Positions 34,244-43,481 of a stretch of 64,000 nt of DNA are shown piece after piece; within the stretch, counting starts at the first letter, position 1, and each line of letters opens with the position of its first letter. The position numbers and the translations under genes are program-made. The notes under the pieces are model-generated. The model had not been told where the DNA came from, searched no databases, and saw only the letters and a program-made list of their open reading frames with translations. Origin of the DNA: Clostridium_AD sp050717535 (GTDB lineage Bacteria > Bacillota > Clostridia > Clostridiales > Clostridiaceae); NCBI RefSeq assembly GCF_050717535.1, contig NZ_JBOITM010000083.1, positions 9,824 through 73,823 on the forward strand, given 5' to 3'.

Positions 34244-35092
34244 ATGGAGATATTTAAGTTAATGTTAAGTACAATTAAAAATATGAGTTTCTTTTCGGTT
34301 TTAGATATATTAGTGGTGGCATATATATTTTTCAAAATCTATATGTTAATGAAAGAAACAAGAGCTGAGCAATTATTCAAGGGAATTATTCTTATTTTTG
34401 TACTTATTCCAATAAGCCAATTGCTTAATTTAACAGTGTTATATTTTATTTTAAATAAGACAATAACAATCGGTGTTTTGAGTATTATTATAATTTTTCA
34501 ACCAGAAATAAGAAGAGCATTAGAGCACCTGGGAAGGTCAGCCTTTACGGATAAGCATATATTTGAAAATGAAGAGACTATGGAGATAGTTATTACTGAA
34601 ATTGTTAATGCTGTTGAAAACTTATCAAAAAGTAAAACAGGAGCATTAATAGTAATAGAACAAAAGACAGGTATCGGAGAAATAATTAAAACAGGAACCA
34701 CTATAGATGCAGTAATATCTGGTGCGCTTTTAGAAAATATATTTGTAGTTAACACTCCACTTCATGATGGGGCCACAGTAATAAGAAATGGTAGGATAAT
34801 AGCTGCAGGATGTTTTCTGCCCCTAACAAATAATGATAAAATAAGTAAAAAACTAGGTACACGGCATCGAGCGGCCATAGGAATAACTGAGACATCAGAT
34901 GCGCTAACAATAATAGTATCAGAGGAAACTGGTAATATATCTTTAGCGGTTAATGGAAGATTAGTAAGAAACTACGACAAGGATAAGCTTAAGAAAATAC
35001 TTGTTCAAATAATAAAAAATAGACAGAGCAAAAAAATAACTTTAAAGGAGAGAGTGAAGTCATGGATAAAGACGGAAAACAACAATTTATAA
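34244..35092 (+). CDS. cdaA: Diadenylate cyclase CdaA (DisA_N domain)
   Basis: Membrane-bound enzyme that makes cyclic di-AMP from two ATP. The 282-residue product has three N-terminal transmembrane helices (within residues 1-100) and a DAC domain with the catalytic DGA (175-177, in LHDGATVIRNG) and RHR (207-209, in GTRHRAAIG). GGGGAGGTGG precedes the ATG. It overlaps cdaR by 31 bases. In Bacillus the order is cdaA-cdaR-glmM; here glmM lies about 11 kb away with fermentation genes in between. Confidence 0.96.
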   Translation: MEIFKLMLSTIKNMSFFSVLDILVVAYIFFKIYMLMKETRAEQLFKGIILIFVLIPISQLLNLTVLYFILNKTITIGVLSIIIIFQPEIRRALEHLGRSAFTDKHIFENEETMEIVITEIVNAVENLSKSKTGALIVIEQKTGIGEIIKTGTTIDAVISGALLENIFVVNTPLHDGATVIRNGRIIAAGCFLPLTNNDKISKKLGTRHRAAIGITETSDALTIIVSEETGNISLAVNGRLVRNYDKDKLKKILVQIIKNRQSKKITLKERVKSWIKTENNNL

Positions 35093-36309
35093 TTAAAATT
35101 TGCTGTGTGATAGCTGCCTTTGCACTATGGCTTTTTATAACAAGTACAGAAAATCCAGTGACTGCATTTAAAATTAAAGGTATACCTGTACAACTTGTAA
35201 ATAGTGATATACTAACTCGTTCAGATCTTGTTTTAGTGCCAGGGCAAGATTTAACTACAAGTTTAAATATTAAAGGAGCTAATACTAGCATGCTTCTAAA
35301 TGCAAAAGCAGAGGATTTTACTGTAGTAGTAGATTTAAGTCAATATGCGCTTAAAAAAGGTGAACAAAAAATACCTATACAAATAAGGAAAAGTCCTGAT
35401 AATATAAGTGTTTTAAATAGTGATAGTCTTTTTATAAACATAAATTTAGACGAACGTATTGAAGCTAAATTACCTATAGATGTAAATGTAAGTGGAAAAC
35501 CCAAAGAAGGCTTTTATGCATCAACAGCAAAATTATCACAAGAGTCTGCTACTGTAGTAGGTGGATCAAACTTTGTGAATGTAGTAAAAGAGTTATTAGT
35601 AGAGGTGAATATAGATGGCCAAGAATCAGATCTAGTTAAAAGCTATAAGCTTAAACCAGTAGATGCAGCAGGAAAAGAAGTAAAAGAAGTCACTGTAAAC
35701 CCATCTAATATGAATGTCAATATTCCTATAAGAAAAACTAAATCTGTAGGAGTAAAAGTAAAAACTATAGGCAATTTACCTAATGATTTTACTTTATCAA
35801 GTATAAGTGTGTTACCGGAACAGTTAGATGTAACTGGAAACACAACTGAGCTTGATCAACTAGAAAATTTAAATACAGAGGCTATTGATTTAAGCAAAAT
35901 AAGTAAAACTACTACAATGAGCGCAAGGGTAGTAATTCCAGACGGATTAAGTTTAGTTAATAATACTACAGATGGAATAGTAAAGGTTAAAATTACTCTA
36001 AATAAAGTAGTACAAAAGAATCTAAGTTTAGATATCAAATATGTTAATTTAGATGAAAAATACGATGCTAAGTTAGAAAAAGTTAAACAAGAACTAGTTA
36101 TTTCAGGTACTGAAGCGCTTATAGATTCACTTGATTTAAAAAAGTTTAGTGCTTCAGTAGATTTAGCAAATTTAGTAGAAGGTGAGCATACAGTTAAAGT
36201 ATCAGTACCTATGCCAGAGGGTATAAATTTAATATCTGGAGTTCCAGATAAAATCTTAGTAACTATAACTAAAAAACAAACGGGGGTAACTACCAGTAAT
36301 GGCAATTAA
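35062..36309 (+). CDS. cdaR: CdaA regulator CdaR (YbbR-domain protein)
   Basis: Membrane-anchored regulator of CdaA activity. The 415-residue product has one N-terminal transmembrane segment (about residues 10-27, CCVIAAFALWLFI) and then several YbbR repeats of about 80 residues outside the membrane, recognisable by repeated V.V...G.P..G and V.V.G sequences. The start lies within the cdaA coding region behind AAAGGAGAG. It overlaps the next gene by 11 bases. Confidence 0.92.
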   Translation: MDKDGKQQFIIKICCVIAAFALWLFITSTENPVTAFKIKGIPVQLVNSDILTRSDLVLVPGQDLTTSLNIKGANTSMLLNAKAEDFTVVVDLSQYALKKGEQKIPIQIRKSPDNISVLNSDSLFININLDERIEAKLPIDVNVSGKPKEGFYASTAKLSQESATVVGGSNFVNVVKELLVEVNIDGQESDLVKSYKLKPVDAAGKEVKEVTVNPSNMNVNIPIRKTKSVGVKVKTIGNLPNDFTLSSISVLPEQLDVTGNTTELDQLENLNTEAIDLSKISKTTTMSARVVIPDGLSLVNNTTDGIVKVKITLNKVVQKNLSLDIKYVNLDEKYDAKLEKVKQELVISGTEALIDSLDLKKFSASVDLANLVEGEHTVKVSVPMPEGINLISGVPDKILVTITKKQTGVTTSNGN

Positions 36310-37897
36310 AATAAACAACTTAGGATTAGATATAGAGGAAGATATAGAGGATATAAAAATAAAGGCAGCAAGAAAAATGAAGGTTTCTGAAAGCGAAATA
36401 AAGATTTTTAGAATAGCTAAAGAATCCATAGATGCTAGGAAAAAAAATAATATTAAGTTTAATTATTCTGTTCTTGTGGAAATGGATGACGAAATGAAAA
36501 TCGTTGCTAGGGCAAATGATAAGGATGTTAAACTTGAAGAAGTTAGATATGATTCTGAGTTCGAATTTGGCAGTAAAGAGATGAAGCATAGGCCTATAAT
36601 AGTAGGAATGGGACCAGCAGGAATGTTTGCGGGTCTTCTTATGGCACAAAAGGGGTATAAGCCACTGATTATAGAAAGAGGGGAAAATGTAGAACGTAGG
36701 ACAAATAGTATTGTTAAGTTTTGGACCAGGGCAGTTTTAAATACAGAGTCTAATGTCCAATTTGGTGAGGGTGGTGCAGGAACTTTTTCAGATGGAAAGT
36801 TAACCACAAGAATAAAGGACACTAGATGTGATTACGTATTAGAAGAATTTGTGAAAGCTGGCGCTCCAGAGGAAATATTATATATGGGTAAGCCTCACAT
36901 AGGTACAGATATACTTAAATCAGTGGTGAAAAACATTAGAGAAACCATTATAAGTCTAGGCGGGGAAGTAAAATTTAACAGTAAACTTTCCGATATAATA
37001 ATTAAAGATAAAAAGATAAGAAGCATAATAGTAAATGGAGAAGAAATACCTTGTGATAACTTAATATTAGCTCCAGGACATAGTTCTCGGGATACCTATG
37101 AAATGTTATATGAAAAGGGAATATTTATGTCTAGTAAGCCTTTTGCTGTAGGAGTTAGAATAGAACATCCCCAAGCTATGATTGACGAAAATCAATATGG
37201 GAAATATGCCAGTCATCCAAGATTAAAGGGAGCTGATTATAAGCTTACTTATACAAGTGAAAAATCTGGGAGATCGGTATATAGTTTTTGTATGTGCCCA
37301 GGTGGAGAAGTAGTAGCCGCAGCTTCAGAAAAGGGATGCCTTGCAATAAATGGTATGAGCAGTTATAACAGAAATAAAACAAATGGTAATTCAGCTATAG
37401 TTGTATCAGTAGGACCTAAAGATTTTGCATCAGATAGTCCACTGGCTGGTATAGAGTTTCAAAGACATTACGAATCCTTAGCATACACACTGGGAGGGGC
37501 AAATTATAATGCACCGGTACAATTAGTAGGAGACTTCTTAAAGGGTACTACTAGCAGTGAATTAGGGGGTGTAAAACCAAGTTATACACCAGGATACAAA
37601 TTTGCTGATCTTACTAAGTGTTTGCCAAGTTTTGTAACTGACACTATAAGAGAGGCATTGCCTAAATTTGAACATAAAATAAAAGGCTTTGCAAGAGAAG
37701 ATGGAGTTATGACTGGGATTGAAACAAGAACATCAGCGCCACTTAGAATTGATAGGAATGAAAAACTTCAAAGTATATCTTTAGAAGGGCTATATCCAGC
37801 AGGTGAAGGTGCAGGATATGCAGGTGGAATAGTATCTGCAGCTGTGGATGGTTTAAAAGTGGCAGAAAACATAATGAAAGAATGGAAGCAATTATAA
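36299..37897 (+). CDS. FAD-dependent dehydrogenase, uncharacterised (COG2509)
   Basis: A 532-residue flavoprotein of a widely conserved but functionally unassigned family. The N-terminal 95 residues form a small domain, followed by the dinucleotide motif PIIVGMGPAGMFAGLLMAQ (about residues 99-117), GEGGAGTFSDGKL and the C-terminal GLYPAGEGAGYAGGIVSAAVDG. The start overlaps cdaR and has no independent strong ribosome binding site, so it is probably coupled. A metabolic role linked to c-di-AMP cannot be inferred from sequence. Confidence 0.82.
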   Translation: MAIKINNLGLDIEEDIEDIKIKAARKMKVSESEIKIFRIAKESIDARKKNNIKFNYSVLVEMDDEMKIVARANDKDVKLEEVRYDSEFEFGSKEMKHRPIIVGMGPAGMFAGLLMAQKGYKPLIIERGENVERRTNSIVKFWTRAVLNTESNVQFGEGGAGTFSDGKLTTRIKDTRCDYVLEEFVKAGAPEEILYMGKPHIGTDILKSVVKNIRETIISLGGEVKFNSKLSDIIIKDKKIRSIIVNGEEIPCDNLILAPGHSSRDTYEMLYEKGIFMSSKPFAVGVRIEHPQAMIDENQYGKYASHPRLKGADYKLTYTSEKSGRSVYSFCMCPGGEVVAAASEKGCLAINGMSSYNRNKTNGNSAIVVSVGPKDFASDSPLAGIEFQRHYESLAYTLGGANYNAPVQLVGDFLKGTTSSELGGVKPSYTPGYKFADLTKCLPSFVTDTIREALPKFEHKIKGFAREDGVMTGIETRTSAPLRIDRNEKLQSISLEGLYPAGEGAGYAGGIVSAAVDGLKVAENIMKEWKQL

Positions 37898-37913
37898 TAA
37901 ATTTTTATAACCC

Positions 37914-37943
37914 TTGAATTTCATCTATGAAATTTGTTAAAAT
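37914..37943 (+). promoter_or_regulatory. Candidate buk-ptb promoter with palindrome in its spacer
   Basis: -35 TTGAAT (37914-37919) and -10 TAAAAT (37938-37943) are 18 bases apart. The perfect inverted repeat AATTTCATCTATGAAATT (37917-37934) lies mostly in the spacer, a position suited to repression. It resembles but does not match the 15-base CodY box. Confidence 0.5.
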
Positions 37944-38064
37944 GAATGTAGCAACGGAAACTCATATTTACAAGATAGTAGTATATTTATATAATTAGTA
38001 TATTTACATAATAAATAATGAGTAGTTGCTATTATTACATAGGCAAATAAGGGGAGGTGTTTAA

Positions 38065-39150
38065 ATGAAAACCAAAGGATATATTTTAGCAATAAATCCC
38101 GGGTCTACATCAACTAAACTGTCAATTTTCGAAGGCGAAAATTGTGTAGTTACATCTAATTTGACCCATAGCTATGATGAAATCAAGAAATTTGATAAGA
38201 TTTATGACCAAAAGGATATGAGAACCAATTTGATTCTACAGTGGTTAGAGAAAGAAGGCATAGCCCTTGAAGATTTAATTGCAGTAGTTGGCAGAGGTGG
38301 GTTATTAAGACCAATGCCTGGTGGTACATATGAAATTACACCGAAAATGCTAGAGGATTTAAAAATAGGATATCAAGCAGAGCATGCTTCTAACCTAGGT
38401 GGAGTAATAGCATTTAAGATCGCAAACAAAATTAACATACCATCATTTATAGTAGATCCTGTTGCAGTGGATGAGATAATAGATGTAGCGAGAATATCGG
38501 GGCTTCCAGAAATCCCAAGACGCTCACTAGTTCATGCATTGAATATAAAAGCTGTAATAAGAAGGATTTGTACTAAATTACATAAAGATTTTAATAATAG
38601 CACTTATGTCGTTGCGCATATTGGTGGAGGTATTTCTGTGTCTCCAGTTAAAAATGGAAGAATTTTAGATGTTAACAACGCCAATGAAGAAGGACCTTTT
38701 TCCCCAGAAAGAACTGGTGGACTTCCAGCAGGAGATTTAGTAGCACTAGCTTTTAGTGGAAAGTATACGCTTCCACAGCTAAAGAAAAAATTAACCGGTG
38801 AGGGGGGGCTTGCAGCTTATCTAAACACTAACGATGGAAGAATCGTTGACAAGATGATAGACGATGGCGATGAGAGAGCAGAATTAATTTTAAAAGCTAT
38901 GGCATATCAAATCGCTAAGGAAATTGGGGCCATGGCAACAGTAGTTTCTGGGCAAATTGATGCTGTAATTCTTACAGGAGGACTTGTCTACAATAAGAGA
39001 CTTACTGCTTGGATAAGTGAAATGGTGAGCTTTATAGCTCCCGTTGAATTAGTACCAGGGGAAGATGAAATGTTAGCTTTGGCACAGGGAGCTCTAAGAA
39101 TATTAAATGGAGAAGAAAAAGCTAAAATATATGAAGAAGAAACAAAGTAA
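38065..39150 (+). CDS. buk: Butyrate kinase (first copy)
   Basis: Converts butyryl-phosphate (or branched acyl-phosphate) and ADP to the acid and ATP, the energy-yielding last step of acid formation. The 361-residue ASKHA-fold protein starts with GYILAINPGSTSTKLSIFE, contains VGRGGLLRPMPGGTYEI and HIGGGISVSPVKNGRILDVNNA and ends with ELVPGEDEMLALAQGALRIL, the buk pattern. GGGGAGGTG precedes the ATG. It is followed by ptb and a second, clearly paralogous buk. Confidence 0.95.
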   Translation: MKTKGYILAINPGSTSTKLSIFEGENCVVTSNLTHSYDEIKKFDKIYDQKDMRTNLILQWLEKEGIALEDLIAVVGRGGLLRPMPGGTYEITPKMLEDLKIGYQAEHASNLGGVIAFKIANKINIPSFIVDPVAVDEIIDVARISGLPEIPRRSLVHALNIKAVIRRICTKLHKDFNNSTYVVAHIGGGISVSPVKNGRILDVNNANEEGPFSPERTGGLPAGDLVALAFSGKYTLPQLKKKLTGEGGLAAYLNTNDGRIVDKMIDDGDERAELILKAMAYQIAKEIGAMATVVSGQIDAVILTGGLVYNKRLTAWISEMVSFIAPVELVPGEDEMLALAQGALRILNGEEKAKIYEEETK

Positions 39151-39186
39151 AAAAAATATGAAATAGATTAGAAGGAGTGTACTCAA

Positions 39187-40095
39187 ATGATTAAAACTTT
39201 TAATGAAGTATTAAAAACCGCAAAAATGCAAGGTATGAAAACTGTAGCAGTAGCTGTAGCACAAGACGCACCAGTTCTTGAGGCAATACAAGACGCTAAG
39301 AAAAATGGTATAGCAAATGCAATACTAGTAGGAGATAAAGAAAAAATAATTTCTATTGCAAGTAAAATAGGTATGAACATAGAAGATTTCGAAATTATAG
39401 ATGAGAAAAATGATAAAAAAGCATCTATGACTGCAGTTTCACTTGTATCATCAGGAAAAGCTGATATGCTTATGAAGGGACTAGTAGATACGGCTACATT
39501 CTTAAGAGCTGTATTAAACAAAGAAGTAGGTCTTAGAACTGGAAAGCAAATGTCTCACGTAGCAGTATTTGAAATACCTGGCTATGATAGATTAATATTT
39601 TTAACAGATGCTGCTTTTAATATGTATCCAGAATTAAAAGAAAAAATAGATATAATAAAAAATTCCGTACAAGTAGCAAAAGCTTGCGGTATTGATCTTC
39701 CTAAAGTTGCAGCAGTTTGCGCGGTAGAAGTAGTAAACCAAAGTATGCCAGCAACACTTGATGCAGCTATGCTCTCAAAAATGAATGAAAGAGGCCAAAT
39801 AAAAGGATGTATTGTTGATGGACCTCTAGCCCTAGATAATGCATTATCCGAAACAGCTGCAAAACATAAAAACCTACAAGGACCAGTAGCCGGTAAAGCA
39901 GATATTCTTTTAATGGCTAATATTGAAGCTGGGAATGCTATGTATAAATGTTTAACTTATACTACTGAGGCTAAGAATGGTGGACTCTTAGTAGGAACTT
40001 CTGCTCCAGTTATATTAACTTCTAGAGCAGATACTCCAGAAACAAAATTAAATTCTATAGCACTTGCAGCATTAGTTGCAGAGTATAGCAAATAA
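39187..40095 (+). CDS. ptb: Phosphate butyryltransferase
   Basis: Exchanges CoA for phosphate on butyryl-CoA or related acyl-CoAs, feeding butyrate kinase. The 302-residue product has DMLMKGLVDTATFLRAVLNKE, FEIPGYDRLIFLTDAAFNMYP and GPLALDNALSE, typical of Ptb. GAAGGAGTG precedes the ATG. It lies between the two kinase genes. Confidence 0.95.
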   Translation: MIKTFNEVLKTAKMQGMKTVAVAVAQDAPVLEAIQDAKKNGIANAILVGDKEKIISIASKIGMNIEDFEIIDEKNDKKASMTAVSLVSSGKADMLMKGLVDTATFLRAVLNKEVGLRTGKQMSHVAVFEIPGYDRLIFLTDAAFNMYPELKEKIDIIKNSVQVAKACGIDLPKVAAVCAVEVVNQSMPATLDAAMLSKMNERGQIKGCIVDGPLALDNALSETAAKHKNLQGPVAGKADILLMANIEAGNAMYKCLTYTTEAKNGGLLVGTSAPVILTSRADTPETKLNSIALAALVAEYSK

Positions 40096-40106
40096 GATTA
40101 CTAATT

Positions 40107-40153
40107 GTTAGGCTGCATCTGCAACTATTAACCTAACCGAAAGGGTTTTGCAG
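40107..40153 (+). promoter_or_regulatory. Possible pseudoknot in the ptb-buk2 intergenic RNA
   Basis: GTTAGG (40107-40112) is complementary to CCTAAC (40132-40137), and CTGCA (40113-40117), in that loop, is complementary to TGCAG (40149-40153) beyond it, giving an H-type pseudoknot. An alternative small hairpin with a GAAA loop lies between AACC and GGGTT. It may control the second kinase gene. Based on pairing only. Confidence 0.35.
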
Positions 40154-40192
40154 AATATAATAAATAATTTTAAAAGACTAAGGAGGAAATAT

Positions 40193-41263
40193 ATGACACA
40201 TAAATTGTTAATAATTAATCCAGGTTCAACTTCAACTAAAATAGGTGTATACGAGGATGAAAATCAAATTTTAGAAGTGACTTTAAGACATTCATCAGAA
40301 GAAATAGCTAAATTTGAAGATATATTTGACCAACTTAATTTCAGAAAAGATGTTATATTAAATGTACTTAAAGAAAAGAATTTTGATATAAATACACTAG
40401 ATGCCATAGTAGGCAGAGGTGGACTTCTAAAACCTATCGAAGGTGGAACTTATGCTGTAAATGATGCTATGCTCAATGATTTGAAAATTGGGGTACAAGG
40501 CCAGCATGCATCTAATTTAGGTGGAATAATTGCAAATGAAATAGGAAAATCGTTAGATATACCAGCATTTATAGTTGATCCAGTAGTTGTGGATGAAATG
40601 GAGGATGTAGCTAGGATATCAGGACTTCCAGAACTAGAACGAAAGAGTATTTTTCATGCACTAAATCAAAAGGCAGTAGCTAAAAGATATGCAAAAGAAA
40701 TTGGTAAAAAATATGAAGAAATCAATTTAATAGTAGCACACATGGGTGGAGGAGTTTCAGTAGGAGCTCACAAGGCTGGAAGAATTATTGATGTTAATAA
40801 TGCATTAGATGGAGATGGCCCATTCTCACCAGAAAGAGCTGGAGGATTACCAGTTGGTGATTTATCTAAAATGTGCTTTAGTGGAAAATACACTATTGAG
40901 GATATAAGGAAAATGATAAATGGAAAAGGTGGCTTTGTTGCTTACCTTAACACCAATGATGCTAGAGAAGTAATAGCTAAAGTAGAAGCTGGCGATAAAG
41001 AAGCTAAATTAGTTTTTGATGCTATGTCCTATCAAGTAGCTAAAGAAATTGGTAAATGTGCAGCAGTTTTAGCAGGTAAAGTGGATGCTATAATTTTAAC
41101 TGGTGGAATAGCTTATGGTAAAGAAACGGTTGAGTATATAAAAGAAAGAGTAGCATTCATTGCAAAGGTTGTAGTTTATCCAGGTGAAGATGAACTATTA
41201 GCACTAGCAGAAGGCGGACTTAGAGTGTTAAACGGTGAAGAAAAGGCAAAAGAATATAAATAA
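40193..41263 (+). CDS. buk: Butyrate kinase (second copy)
   Basis: Second acyl kinase of the same family, 356 residues, starting THKLLIINPGSTSTKIGVYED, with VGRGGLLKPIEGGTYAV, HMGGGVSVGAHKAGRIIDVNNA and VYPGEDELLALAEGGLRVL. It resembles the first copy along its whole length but is not a recent duplicate. AAGGAGG before the ATG at 40193 fixes the start; the open frame continues upstream to 40148 through the structured intergenic RNA. The two kinases may differ in preference for straight or branched acids. Confidence 0.95.
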   Translation: MTHKLLIINPGSTSTKIGVYEDENQILEVTLRHSSEEIAKFEDIFDQLNFRKDVILNVLKEKNFDINTLDAIVGRGGLLKPIEGGTYAVNDAMLNDLKIGVQGQHASNLGGIIANEIGKSLDIPAFIVDPVVVDEMEDVARISGLPELERKSIFHALNQKAVAKRYAKEIGKKYEEINLIVAHMGGGVSVGAHKAGRIIDVNNALDGDGPFSPERAGGLPVGDLSKMCFSGKYTIEDIRKMINGKGGFVAYLNTNDAREVIAKVEAGDKEAKLVFDAMSYQVAKEIGKCAAVLAGKVDAIILTGGIAYGKETVEYIKERVAFIAKVVVYPGEDELLALAEGGLRVLNGEEKAKEYK

Positions 41264-41270
41264 TAAACTG

Positions 41271-41303
41271 TAGTAATTATAGTAATTATAGTAATTATAG
41301 TAA
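41271..41303 (+). repeat. 9-bp tandem repeat
   Basis: TAGTAATTA is repeated 3.7 times head to tail just after the second kinase gene and directly before its terminator. Probably slippage-prone non-coding sequence. Confidence 0.8.
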
Positions 41304-41305
41304 CA

Positions 41306-41364
41306 AGGCACATTCAAATAAATGATAAGTAGTATACTATTTATTTGAATGTGCCTAAACTTTT
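41306..41364 (+). terminator. Terminator after the buk-ptb-buk operon
   Basis: Perfect 18-bp stem starting AGGCACATTCAAATAAAT (41306-41323) with its complement at 41339-41356, 15-base loop, then AAACTTTTTT. One of the strongest terminators in the window. Confidence 0.92.
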
Positions 41365-41409
41365 TTAATAATTTAATAAAATAAGCAATTTTAAAGGGGA
41401 GTGAGTGAA

Positions 41410-42072
41410 ATGAGTAGAATTAGGGTATTTACAGGTCACTTTGGTTCAGGAAAGACAGAAATAGCAATAAATTATGCAGTAAATCTTGCAAAACAAGGAA
41501 AGAAAGTTGCAATAGCTGATTTAGATATAGTAAATCCTTATTTCTGTGTAAGAGACGTTAGAAAACAACTAGAGGAATACGGAATAAGAGTTATAGCATC
41601 AAATCCAGAACTAGTTAACGCAGAACTAATGGTAGTTCCAGCAGAAATAATAGCTATATTTAACGATAAAAGCTATGAAGTTGTAGTAGATGTAGGTGGA
41701 GACGATTTAGGTTCAATAGCCCTTGGTCAGTACAATAGGTTTTTCGTGGAAGAGCCCTACGATATGTACTTTGTTATAAATACAAATAGACCATTCACAT
41801 CAAATGCTGGGGATGTTGTGGAATACTTTAAAGCAATAGAAAGAGCCTCAAGACTCAAGATAACACATTTAATCTCCAATACTAATTTATCTTACGAAAC
41901 ACTGCCACAACATATAATAGATGGAGATAAAATAGTGGCTAAACTATCTGAAGAATTAAATATACCCCATGCATATACGGTTTGCAGAAAAGATTTAGTT
42001 CCCGAAATGACTGGAAAATTGCAAGGAGATATATTTGGGATAGATATACATATGTTACCGCCTTGGAGATAG
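41410..42072 (+). CDS. P-loop ATPase of the MinD/ParA-like type, function unknown
   Basis: A 220-residue cytoplasmic ATPase. Walker A is GHFGSGKTE near residue 10, followed by VAIADLDIVNPYFCVRD, VVVDVGGDDLGSIALGQY and FVINTNRPFTS, as in the SIMIBI class. Such a gene commonly sits beside ferredoxin-type 2-oxoacid oxidoreductases in clostridia, perhaps for assembly or maturation; that is inference. GGGGAGTG precedes the ATG at 41410. Confidence 0.78.
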   Translation: MSRIRVFTGHFGSGKTEIAINYAVNLAKQGKKVAIADLDIVNPYFCVRDVRKQLEEYGIRVIASNPELVNAELMVVPAEIIAIFNDKSYEVVVDVGGDDLGSIALGQYNRFFVEEPYDMYFVINTNRPFTSNAGDVVEYFKAIERASRLKITHLISNTNLSYETLPQHIIDGDKIVAKLSEELNIPHAYTVCRKDLVPEMTGKLQGDIFGIDIHMLPPWR

Positions 42073-42100
42073 CAAGAATATAATTAAAATATTAACAATA

Positions 42101-42129
42101 TTGACAGTTGAACATTCACGGGGTAAAAT
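42101..42129 (+). promoter_or_regulatory. Promoter of the 2-oxoacid oxidoreductase operon
   Basis: -35 TTGACA (42101-42106) and -10 TAAAAT (42124-42129) with a 17-base spacer, 53 bases before the ferredoxin-like gene. Confidence 0.75.
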
Positions 42130-42181
42130 TAATAAGTAAACGTTTAAATTTTATAAAATAGTATTTTAAGGAGGTTTAAAC

Positions 42182-42391
42182 ATGCCAAGAGTAACTTTTA
42201 GAGAAGACAGATGTAAAGGGTGTGGACTTTGTATAACAGCATGCCCTAAGAAAATCATAAGTTTTTCGGATAAATTAAATATAAAAGGATATCATCCTGC
42301 AGGAGTAACGCAGGAAAAGATGAAGGAATGTATTGGATGTGCATCTTGCGGAAAAATGTGTCCTGATTGTGTAATAACAGTTGAAAAGTAA
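42182..42391 (+). CDS. 2-oxoacid:ferredoxin oxidoreductase delta subunit (2x[4Fe-4S] ferredoxin)
   Basis: Electron-carrying subunit of a four-subunit 2-oxoacid:ferredoxin oxidoreductase. The 69-residue product has two cluster motifs, CKGCGLCITACPKK and CIGCASCGKMCPDC. AAGGAGG precedes the ATG. It is the first gene of the delta-alpha-beta-gamma operon. Confidence 0.93.
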   Translation: MPRVTFREDRCKGCGLCITACPKKIISFSDKLNIKGYHPAGVTQEKMKECIGCASCGKMCPDCVITVEK

Positions 42392-42410
42392 AGAATAGGA
42401 GGATGAACTT

Positions 42411-43481
42411 ATGGGAGAAAAAGTGTTAATGAAAGGTAACGAGGCCATTGGAGAAGCAGCTATAAGAGCAAATTGCAAATGCTTTTTTGGATATCCAATA
42501 ACACCTCAAACAGAAATATCTGCATATTTATCAAGAAAAATGCCTAAGATTGATAGGATTTTCTTACAAGCAGAAAGCGAAATTGCTGCTATAAACATGG
42601 TTTATGGAGCAGCTGGTACAGGAGTAAGATGCATGACATCTTCAAGTTCACCAGGAATAAGCTTGAAAGCAGAAGGAATATCCTATATAGCAGGAGCAGA
42701 ACTTCCATGTGTCATTGTAAATATAGTTAGAGGTGGTCCAGGACTTGGTAGTATTCAACCAGCTCAATCAGATTACTTCCAAGCAACTAAAGGTGGATCA
42801 CATGGTGATTTTAACATGCCAGTATATGCACCAGCATCAATACAAGAAATGGTAGATTTAGTTCAAGATGCTTTTGATACTGCAGATATGTATAGAACTC
42901 CTGTAATGGTTATGGGAGACGGAATGCTTGGACAAATGATGGAACCTGTTGAGTTTAAAGAAAGAACACCAAAATTATTACCAGAAAAAACTTGGGCTGC
43001 TAGTGGGTTAAAAGGGAGAAAAAAACATAATGTAATAAATTCTCTTTATTTAAAATCAGAAGACCTAGAACAACACAATTTAAAACTACAAGAAAAGTTT
43101 AAACAAATAACGAAAAATGAAACAAGATATGAAATGTACAATTGTGATGGTGAGAGCGATTTAATAATGGTTGCATATGGAACAACATCGAGAATATGTA
43201 AAAATGTTGTTAAAATGGCAGAAAAAGAAGGCATAAAATTAGGATTAATAAGACCAATTACACTATGGCCTTTCCCACTAGAAGCTTTTGAAAAAACTAT
43301 AGGTAGCACAAAACTTGGATATATATCAGTGGAAATGAGTTGTGGACAAATGGTTGAAGATGTTAGACTTTCAGTTGAAGGAAGAAAACCAGTATATTTT
43401 TATGGTAGAACAGGTGGAATGGTTCCTCATCCTGAAGATATATTAAGTAAAGTTAAAGAAATAGTAGGAGGCGGTAAATAA
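42411..43481 (+). CDS. vorB: 2-oxoacid:ferredoxin oxidoreductase alpha subunit (VorB/KorA family)
   Basis: Oxidatively decarboxylates a 2-oxoacid to acyl-CoA, CO2 and reduced ferredoxin; branched-chain 2-oxoacids (2-ketoisovalerate) are the likely substrates, but 2-oxoglutarate is possible. The 356-residue product has GNEAIGEAAIRANCKCFFGYPITPQTE, RCMTSSSSPGISLKAEGISY and the SVEMSCGQMVEDVRL end of the family. It abuts the beta gene with a one-base overlap. The acyl-CoA made could be used by the Ptb-Buk genes just upstream. Confidence 0.88.
   Translation: MGEKVLMKGNEAIGEAAIRANCKCFFGYPITPQTEISAYLSRKMPKIDRIFLQAESEIAAINMVYGAAGTGVRCMTSSSSPGISLKAEGISYIAGAELPCVIVNIVRGGPGLGSIQPAQSDYFQATKGGSHGDFNMPVYAPASIQEMVDLVQDAFDTADMYRTPVMVMGDGMLGQMMEPVEFKERTPKLLPEKTWAASGLKGRKKHNVINSLYLKSEDLEQHNLKLQEKFKQITKNETRYEMYNCDGESDLIMVAYGTTSRICKNVVKMAEKEGIKLGLIRPITLWPFPLEAFEKTIGSTKLGYISVEMSCGQMVEDVRLSVEGRKPVYFYGRTGGMVPHPEDILSKVKEIVGGGK

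Noticed and set aside
37917..37934. CodY box in the buk promoter
   Set aside because: The palindrome is 18 bases with a two-base centre, whereas the CodY consensus is a 15-base AATTTTCNGAAAATT; match is too poor.
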